Assembly: GCA_947652605.1 (NCBI GenBank)
Contig: OX393583.1
Location: forward strand, 12,627,222-12,691,221
From: Elmis aenea
Taxonomy: Eukaryota > Arthropoda > Insecta > Coleoptera > Elmidae
Direction of reading: 5' to 3'
DNA: 64,000 nt
The position numbers and the translations under genes are program-made. Of this stretch, positions 56,686-64,000 are shown piece after piece. Position 1 is the stretch's first letter, and each line of letters opens with the position of its first letter. The notes under the pieces were generated by a model. The model was given only the letters and a program-made list of their open reading frames with translations. It did no database searches and was not told the DNA's origin.

Positions 56686-57996
56686 GAGTAAACCCGGGCA
56701 AAAGTCCGCACCGGGGTAAAAGTCCTATTAGGGATAGGAAGGACTGGAGAGTTAAGAGAGAATAGGTAGTTGAGATACATTATCTGTGATGGACACATAT
56801 AGTTCTAGCTTGATCGGCAGTTAAACCGCTGCTTAAATGAGCTAAGTGTGAAAATGCTTGGCTTGTTATAGTTTTCGATGATCTTTTATTAGGCAGTGAT
56901 ATTTAAAAGTCTCTCACAACCGGCATGCAACTTTTTTTATATAAACACCCTCCATTTTAGCTACACAATCATGTCGCCAAACGTTTCCTAACTTAAACTA
57001 AAGATGCCGTCATATTGCTTCTATCGTAATTAGCACGCATGGGGGCAAAAAGCCGCAGTCTTGACTGGGGTAAAAGGCCGCACACGGGCTTTTGTCCCGT
57101 CTATTTAATTTGGAAAGATTCAAATCCACATTTACGTCTGATCACGAAGCAAGTTTGGCTGATCACTGTAGATAGATAGATGGACGTAAGGTTCTACGGA
57201 ATTACTAGAAAAAAAATTCGGCGGTTGGCTTTTGACTTTGCTTCGCAAAATAATATCGTAAACGATTTTAATAAGGAGTCACAAATGGCGGGAGACGACT
57301 GGACCAAAAGTTTTTTTTTCTCGACACAAATTTTTTTTCAAACACCCAAAAAGACAAGCGTCGGAAGGATTATAGGTTTCAATAAAGTCCAAATAGAAAG
57401 ATTGTACGATAATTTAACGAACAGCCATGTGAGAGAAGGGGAAACGAAATTGTTTGCCCAAGTTGTTAAGAAATATATGAAGATCCACCAGCCGAGGACT
57501 AGATTGTGCAGTAAATGCCAACTAGTGGCACGAAAGTTGCTCAAATTTTGAAACCGGCGAGTTCGCCTGTGATTTTTGTTGAATTCGTCAAATATTTTTT
57601 GTGTTCTTTTAAATGTGATATTTTTTTAAATTTTGTTACAGGACTGAACTTTTATTTTGTATTTTTAAAGAGAATTAACTTTCATTTTATAAAATAACAC
57701 ACCGTATATTAATGTGTCAAAGATGTAAACATTTTAATTAGACGAATGCGCGAACGGACTTTTGCCCCATCAATTTGGACTTTTGCCCCATAGGGTGGGG
57801 CAAAAGTACCAATCTACATCAAACCATAAAAAAAAATATTTTTATTTGAATTCGTTACTTTTGGTGGCAACCCATTTTATGATGCAATGAGAAGTGTCTA
57901 ATGTGTTCATAAAAAAAATGTTGACCCGTTAAACATAAAACTTACTTACTTAGGGAGTTGAGAACGTTAAGTGCGGACTTTTGCCCGGGTTTACTC
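56686..57996 (+). mobile_element. pogo/Tigger-like DNA transposon, copy 2 (1311 bp)
   Basis: Same terminal repeats as 5581-6903 (GAGTAAACCCGGGCAAAAGT) and flanked by TA at 56684-56685 and 57997-57998. It is inverted relative to copy 1 and colinear with it throughout. It landed inside a hAT element, which makes it younger than that hAT. Confidence 0.95.
57180..57551 (+). CDS. Truncated Tigger/CENP-B-type DNA-binding protein frame (123 codons)
   Basis: Starts MDVRFYGITRKKIRRLAFDF and keeps the CENP-B/Tigger second helix-turn-helix pattern (FNKESQMAGDDW, then TSVGRIIGFNKVQIERLYDN). A basic, Cys-containing tail follows (RTRLCSKCQLVARKLLKF) before the stop. There is no DDE catalytic domain, so at best it could bind transposon ends. 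The near-identical peptide in copy 1 (6107-6397) is frameshifted. No promoter or transcript evidence can be seen. I consider it a relic of a longer transposase. Confidence 0.7.
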   Translation: MDVRFYGITRKKIRRLAFDFASQNNIVNDFNKESQMAGDDWTKSFFFSTQIFFQTPKKTSVGRIIGFNKVQIERLYDNLTNSHVREGETKLFAQVVKKYMKIHQPRTRLCSKCQLVARKLLKF

Positions 57997-58006
57997 TAAG
58001 TAGTTT

Positions 58007-58268
58007 TTAGATTATTTTTAAAGACAGGTATATTGGAGCACGTCGTACGCTTGTAAATTAACGTTTTCTGCTTTTAAATATGCCCTTATTAACAAAATTT
58101 CATGATATAAATCATATCCATCAATATCAGATTTTTTTCTTTGTTCATTTGCTAACTTTAGATGAAGATTTTTGCATGATTTTAATAACATTTCATCTGA
58201 AATGTCGGTATCTAATACGAAACCAAATATTTGATGGTATTCGTTTAATGACTGAAATCTGGTCTCAA
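58007..58268 (-). pseudogene. hAT transposase, ZMYM1-like internal fragment
   Basis: Reads IETRFQSLNEYHQIFGFVLD, then D-EMLLKSCKNLHLKL, DIDGYDLYHEILLIRAYLK and A-YDVLQYTCL before a stop. This order is typical of the insertion and dimerisation-adjacent region of ZMYM1-like hAT proteins. The stop and the nested pogo element interrupt it. Confidence 0.9.
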
Positions 58269-58619
58269 TAAAAAATATAAATTAAGTTTTTAATAATGCA
58301 GTACAGAAGTATTACATAGTCAATAGAATAAAAACAGTGAATAGATTTTGGCCGCCCCCTTATCTCGGCCGCCCGTGTGCGGTGCACACCTTGCACATAT
58401 GGCAGAACCGGCCCTGCTCCGTGGTTCTTTAATTATTTTGGAAAAGTCTGTGGTAAGTTACAGATAAACAAAAAAATAAAACCAGCAATTTTTTTAAACC
58501 TTAAATATCTCCGTTGCAATGTTAATGAAAAAAAAATTACTCGCAAATAAATTGTAGGCACTTTAACAAGCTATATTAAAGCGAAATTCACTTGTTTATA
58601 CAGGATGTTTCACTTTTCC

Positions 58620-59290
58620 ATGGGACACTATTGGGAGCCGCATGAAAAGTTGGAACATTTAAATATGGAATGTTCAAATCTGGAAAATGCACCGGTAGGA
58701 TCATTCAAATCTTGAATCGTTCAACGCTGGAATCACTCAACGCACGAATCATGCAACGATGGAACCACGCAACACGGGAATCGTTCATCGCTGGAAAGCT
58801 CAAATCTTGAATCCAGAAATTTAGGATTGTTGCTGCCTTCTATATTACAACAGCCAAAGTATACTGTAATAATTACAAAACACTTTGTTTTATACTTTGT
58901 CTTAACTATTGTATAGTGGAAAAAAAAAACATCGTGTCAATGTTAATTACGCAACTTTGTCCCAATTGTAGCCCTTCGGTTACTTTTACATTAACATTGA
59001 CACGATGTTTTTTTTTTCACTATACAATAGTTCAATCAAAATATAAAACGAAGTGTTCTGTAATTATATTATACTTTGGCTGTTGTAATATAGAGGGCAG
59101 CAAAAATTCTTAATTTCTGGATTCCAGATTTGAGCGTTCCAGCGATGAACGGTTCCCCTGTTGAATGGTTCCATCGTTGCATCATTCCTGCGTTGAACGA
59201 TTCAGATTTGATTGATTCTACCTGTGCATTTTCTAGATTTGAACATTCCATATTTAAATGTTCCAGATATGAATGGCTTGCCCACTACTG
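58620..59290. mobile_element. Foldback element with degenerate ~12-bp internal repeats (~670 bp)
   Basis: The two arms (58620-58960 and about 58980-59290) are complementary. A central pair 'aacattgacacgatgtttttt' and its complement lies at 58921-59020. The outer 200 bp of each arm is a run of short related units such as 'gaatcgttcaacgctg', 'gaatcactcaacgcac' and 'gaatcatgcaacgatg'. No coding frame. The outer ends are ill-defined. Confidence 0.75.
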
Positions 59291-59548
59291 CTGTCTCCGT
59301 AAATAATGAAAACTAAATTAAATTAAATTAAATTAAAAATAATTGGTTAAATGGGACAAAAGTTAGCTATTTAGGTGTGTATTTTAAACCAGATCTTGTT
59401 TTGTTTAAAAACTCCATGGCCTGCGTGATATAACGAAAAAACCGAAATCGATCAAAATTTTTAAACTTAAATATCTCGGCTATTGTTGCGAATACACAAA
59501 AACGCCAAAGGAAAAATGTCATTTCCGGCGAAGTAAAAAAATTGTGTA

Positions 59549-60220
59549 CAGGGTGGGCCAATTTCGATGTTTTAATAGGAAATCTCGGTAACTATAAGAG
59601 GTATCAAAAAACGGATCGCGAACACTAAAATTAGTTATCGTCTTTTGTTTTCGAGTTATCACCGATAACTCAATTTTTCAACTTTTCGTTTTATGACTAT
59701 ATCTCACTTGTTTGTAAAAATAAACAAACATAATTTTGAAGTTCTACAGGCACTTTTTTGATAAGAATGCAGTGGCGTAGACGATTTAAAAAAAATATCG
59801 AAATTCGAGTTGTGACATAAAGTTGTATTTTATGACTTATTTAAATTCCTTATTTTTTTGTCATTCCAAATATATAAGCGTTCATGTAGTTATTTTCAAT
59901 AACATGGAACTTGCGAAAGTTCTGTAGTTTTTTGTTTAAAGAAAATTATAGTAGGCTGTGAAAACAAAAACAAAACAAGGTGTGAAACCTTTTAAAATTC
60001 ATTTTGTACAAGCTACGAAGGTTTTGTAATTTGTTGTTGTGATAAACATCATAAATATATGAAAATAAGAATAAATAAACTACAAAAAACTACATTACTG
60101 AAAATTCCGACTATGTCGTCGTTTTCTTATTTTCATATATTTGTAATGTTTATCACAACAACGAATTACAAAACCTTCCCAACTTGTACCAAATGAGTTT
60201 TAAAAGGTTTTATAGCGATC
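59549..60220 (+). repeat. Left arm and centre of the 30368-type foldback element, right arm lost
   Basis: Starts CAGGGTGGGCCAATTTCGAT and follows 30368 through 'cagtggcgtagac', 'gtaggctgtgaaaac' and the central 'aaactac...aactac' region to about 60220, where similarity stops. Small deletions occur, for example after 59610. Confidence 0.8.
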
Positions 60221-60767
60221 AAAAATATCTACCACTTTTGTAAAAAGCTTTTTTTGCCATATCTCATAGCGACTACTCAGTCAGAGTTAAATTCATGTAA
60301 AGAAATTACACTTTTTTTGTTTTTCATCAATATCAAATCAGCCTTGATTTTTTTTTTTTTCAAAAACGAAAGCATCGCTGTATTGCTCTGTGAAATAGGT
60401 TACTTTTGTCCCATTTTACCGACCTTGTATCCATTACGGTTTAAAAGTTACCCATGGTGAACTTCAAATTTTGGGCACACTGTATAGTAAATAATAAATT
60501 AATGTTTTGAACGCACGGCCAGCTCAAAGTTTTTATTTAAAGACCCAAGACGATTTGAGAGTAATGAATAATACTAGAGAACAAAATAATGCTATTTTAT
60601 TGGCAAAATAGAGGTCATAGCCATAATAATTTCACGTAAATATAAGACGTCTATTTTTTAGCTTTTTTAGCGGAATTCCATCATCCTACCACCCCCCCCC
60701 CCCGCCAGTACTTAATTTTGAATATAAATTGCAAATTAAGATGAATATTCACTTATGGATGGGTTTA
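60221..60767. other. No gene recognised; poly-C run
   Basis: AT-rich sequence with a C13 run at about 60693-60705 and no supported frame. Confidence 0.5.
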
Positions 60768-60769
60768 TA

Positions 60770-63446
60770 CAGGGTCCTGCATTAGTGCGTCGGGCTTTCA
60801 TAGCGCCCCACCTGTAGGAGAAAAAAAACTTAAATACATTAAATTATTGGTTTGAAAAGATCTACGTCTTAAAATTATTTTTAACTATACAGGGTGTCCC
60901 ATTTTTGCGCTATAACAAAAACAAAGATTTTTTTATGGAACACCCTGTCTATTTTTAGGTCTTCGGATGTCATCTTTTAACCTCTACATGAATTATTGTC
61001 TGTTCACTTTTTGATTTTGTGTCAATGTTGCCAACTTATAATTATTTTTTTTCGAAAAATCTCACATAAGCAGGCTTAATTATTGTAAACAATCGTAGCG
61101 ACCTCGTTTCTTGAAGTTGAGAAATAAGTTTTAGAAATAATGTTAGTCCGGTTAGGGAGCAACATTTTAATAATAAAAAAAATTAAATTTAGTTATACAG
61201 CAGGGTGTTCACAAAACAATGCCAAACTTTCCAAACTTCAAAGTGACATAACTCATTTTTTTCAAATGTAGGGGAGACCGGGGATAAAAGTAACACGGGT
61301 AGGTTGTAACAGTGCCTATAGTTTCTTTAATTTTTGTTTTATATCGCCCTAAACGCTTTTGCAATGTTAAGTTACATCCAGCTCCCTACCTACATTGCTA
61401 GTTTTCATCTGTCATAGAGGTTAACTTTTTGCCAGCCAGAGTCACCATTTTCCGCCTAAAAGTTACTGCGTTGTCTCATCCGTCGAATAACTTTTAGGCG
61501 ATCTCTAAAATAGGAACGAAAAAGTACCTATATTATTTTGTTCTAAATTTAGTTGGCTATTGGTCGATGCAGTACAATTTGACGTTAGAATCGTGGTTAA
61601 TTGTGGATTCCCTGAATTTTTTTTTGTGTACACTTGGGGTCAAAAGTAACAAAGTGTTACAACCAACCCCAATTAATGTTTTCACTTGCAAATGTTCACT
61701 CTTAGCACATAATTGGTGGCTTTCTTCGTAGATGAGAATATACAAGAGTTGTCGGAATAATTTTCCAGTTTGTTGTATCTTTTTGATTCACATTTTTAAA
61801 TATGTAGGTACTTATAATCTTGGCAAACCTGGTAACTGCAGTACCAAATTATTAAATTATAAAACTCAGTATATAATATTGGTTTAATGATGGAAATGTA
61901 TGTAAAGCTAAATCATTTCTTAAAAATCATTTTAAATTATAAAACCTATGTAAATTGGTAAGATCTGGTAATTTGGTTTTCCTACCAGCCGCCATTGTTT
62001 TTATTCTATTACGTTAATATTTATAACTTAATATAAACAAAGCTTTAACCAACCCAACTTAACCTGACCCTCTTTTACTGATTTAATGAATGACGGTCAG
62101 TTTAAGGGCGGTTAGATTTTTTTTAAATAAAACAAACAGTTATTATGATCCAGTATAAATTTAATAATTTGGGACCGCCCTTACCTGGTATGCCATACTG
62201 TTCACTTATCATTTTGTATTGTTCCAAAGATATTTTTTTTAATTTTTTCATTTTGCTAATGTGTATTTTTGAATAAAATATTAATTTTGTTGATGAATAC
62301 TAATATATTTACTCACTACTTATGAGCTGTGTAAATTATTTTGCCGTTACAACTTACCCCAATCTTTGTTACTTTTAGCCCCAACGTTGAGGTTGAAAGT
62401 AACAGCTGTCTTACTAAAGAAAAATTTTTTTCTCTAACAGTTGCTTTACGAAACACACGAAATAAATATCTTGAAAGCAAGACAAATGTCCAATCTATCA
62501 TTAAACCAATTTGGATGTAAAAAATTTGTAATAATCTATGAGAAATTAAATAAAAACAAAAAAATGTTACTTTTATCCCCGGTCTCCCCTAATCACTCTT
62601 ATTTTATTTCGCTATTCGATAGCTTTTTTTCTCCTCTTCAATTTTTATAGGGGTTGTCCTATGTCTAAATGCCGTAGTTGTTGAGATATTCAATACTTTT
62701 CACAAAAGTAGCCATTTAATTGCATTTTTATGCACCGAAGTAGGCCGCGCTGATGCAAAACAAATGCCAAAATGTAAGCAAGTGTCAACTTGACATTTAA
62801 ATAAATTCAGAATTTAATTCAGAATATTAATTATGTAATAAAATTCATTGTTTTTATTCAATAACTATAAAAAGTAACAAATTGAAAATCCATAAAAGAG
62901 AAGACTACAATAAATGTTCGAAATGTCTTCTATTTTCATCCAGACACAAATCTATTCGCCCGGAGTCTTCTTTCTGGATAACGCGTCGCATAAATACTGC
63001 TCGCTAATAAGCAATAGTCTCCTCTAATACAAAAATCATATCGAAATTCATTTTGATAATTTTCAGTCTTCTTTTACCACGAAATTGAGAAAAGTACTTT
63101 TGCAGCAAGTATTAATCTAGAAGACTTTTAGAACTATTGTAAAATATCACTTTTAGGTTTTTTTTTCTGATTAAGGCGTTAGTTTTTAAACTTTTTATAA
63201 ATTCGGAATAAAAACCGTTTTACGTATCGATGTAAGAAAATGTATCCAAGTTAACACTTGCCTACATTTTGGCATTTGTAATGCATCAACGCGGCCTACT
63301 TCGGTTCATAAAAATGCAATTAAATGGCTACTTTTGTGAAAAGTATTGAATATCTCAACAACTAAGGGATTTAGACAGAGGACAACCCCTATAAAAATTT
63401 AAGAGCGGGGCGCTATGAAAGCCCAACGCACTAATGAATCACCCTG
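60770..63446. mobile_element. TA-flanked foldback element with nested insertions (2677 bp)
   Basis: The left end CAGGGTCCTGCATTAGTGCG and right end CGCACTAATGAATCACCCTG are inverted, with TA outside (60768-60769 and 63447-63448). The left arm pairs with 63400-63446, then jumps to 62640-62790, which pairs with 63250-63400. The intervening 60820-62630 therefore contains insertions: a dispersed repeat (60885-61190) and the TA-flanked element 61271-62589. Confidence 0.82.
61271..62589. mobile_element. TA-flanked element (GGGGAGACCGGGGAT-type), long copy (1319 bp)
   Basis: Starts GGGGAGACCGGGGATAAAAG and ends CCCCGGTCTCCCC, with TA at 61269-61270 and 62590-62591. The sequence 'aagtaac' and its complement recur many times inside ('aaagtaacaaagtgttac'). 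A minus-strand 62-codon frame at 61557-61745 encodes YEESHQLCAKSEHLQ, also found in the short copy at 44448-45027. The transposase class is not recognisable; TA flanks suggest Tc1/mariner-type mobilisation. Confidence 0.88.
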
Positions 63447-63562
63447 TATAACGATTGGCGTGCGTGGCTTGATCGCATATATCAGGGATGGCAAATAGGA
63501 TTTGATCAGTGTGCCAAAATAAGATAAAATTTAATACATATTTTTCCCCGTGCCAGTACCTT

Positions 63563-63598
63563 ACCTAACCCAACCTACCCTAACCTAACCTACCTACC
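63563..63598. repeat. CCTAA-rich short tract
   Basis: Irregular run of CCTAA, CCTA and CCAA units in 36 bp. CCTAA is the common arthropod telomere repeat read on the C-rich strand, but the tract is short and impure. Confidence 0.5.
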
Positions 63599-63710
63599 AG
63601 AAACAACCGTCAGTTATTTCGTTCAGTATTGCCGTCATGATTTTATGTGTCACTAAATACATATGCAATCAAAAGTTCCCTGCATCGCTTCAGTTGGTAT
63701 TTTATATGTA

Positions 63711-64000
63711 CAGGATGGTCCAAATTCGATGGGATTGCATGGGTATCTCGGTTAATATTTAAGATAGAGAAACGGTTAAATTACAAAAAAGGTGCAGTTT
63801 TTTGATACAAACTCAGAACCGTTTTCAAAAATATTCGATCATTTCCGGTTTTCGAGTTATTGAATAAAAAGTGTTTTTTTGTCATATTAATAATGTGTCA
63901 TATCTCCGTTATTGTTGTAAATATCGAAAATATTTGTGAAGATTATATTTTTACGTTTAATTTGATTATCCTAAAAAAACAAAATTTGCCGCTCGCCGTT
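63711..64000 (+). repeat. ACAGGGTGG-family repeat, cut by the window end
   Basis: Starts TACAGGATGGTCCAAATTCG and follows the 4008-4310 copy closely to the last base of the window ('cgctcgccgtt'). Confidence 0.8.

Larger units (their letters stand above)
56417..58416 (-). mobile_element. hAT element (ZMYM1-like) with a pogo copy inside
   Basis: The ends are CAGGGCCGGTTCTAGATATC and the complement of CAGGGCCGGTTCTGCCATAT, flanked by a perfect 8-bp duplication ctccgtgg (56409-56416 and 58417-58424). Transposase pieces on the minus strand are at 58268-58007 and 56683-56585, separated by the nested pogo element 56686-57996. Without that insert the hAT is only about 690 bp, so it was already a deletion derivative. 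Confidence 0.95.

Noticed and set aside
1..64000. CRISPR arrays, bacterial operons or organelle genes
   Set aside because: The repeats are satellites, minisatellites or transposon arms; no spacer-repeat pattern, ribosome-binding sites or operon-like gene runs are seen.

Overview
The window looks like AT-rich nuclear DNA from an arthropod, most likely an insect with a large, transposon-swollen genome. The grounds are a single 80-base exon that reads as the start of an Eph receptor ligand-binding domain with clean splice sites, many hAT, mariner, pogo and Ty3/gypsy copies, and repeats ending in the ACAGGGTG motif. There is no bacterial or organelle gene organisation. Apart from that exon I find no host gene. 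The 64 kb therefore appears to be two very long introns (or intron plus flank) of Eph on the + strand. The species cannot be named from the sequence alone.

Layout. 1-10.5 kb holds halves of long foldback repeats, a pogo/Tigger element (5581-6903), a short hAT element (7808-8950), a LINE 3' tail and a 142-bp palindrome. 10.5-13 kb is a hAT element (10514-12981) with three smaller repeats nested in it. 13.9-22.5 kb is a mariner-like element split by a full-length Ty3/gypsy retrotransposon (14717-20558, itself interrupted) and by a foldback hAT-like element (20607-21790). 22.5-29.4 kb has a hAT element carrying LINE sequence, a broken LINE reverse transcriptase (25713-27214), a hAT C-terminus and another LINE tail. 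30.4-36.4 kb is dominated by two long hairpin-forming elements. 36.7-38.0 kb holds the Eph exon (37361-37440), with a hAT remnant 112 bp upstream and a mariner remnant about 180 bp downstream. 38.5-42 kb is a mariner element broken by a second foldback hAT-like copy and by a six-unit 184-bp tandem array. 44-50 kb is mostly inverted ACAGGGTG-type repeats. 51.2-52.3 kb is a nine-unit 133-bp satellite. 56.4-58.4 kb is a hAT element with a complete pogo copy inside. 58.6-64 kb is more foldback DNA, including a TA-flanked element with a second TA-flanked element inside.

Several insertions are documented by target-site duplications readable on both sides: 8 bp for five hAT-type elements (two further imperfect), 4 bp for the gypsy element, and TA for pogo and foldback elements. 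These allow a relative order of insertion. No transposase in the window looks intact. The gypsy gag-pol has long open frames but is cut inside its reverse transcriptase. I found no new gene system. The points most worth following up are the Eph exon, the nested insertion history, the two satellite arrays, and the giant hairpins with internal minisatellites.
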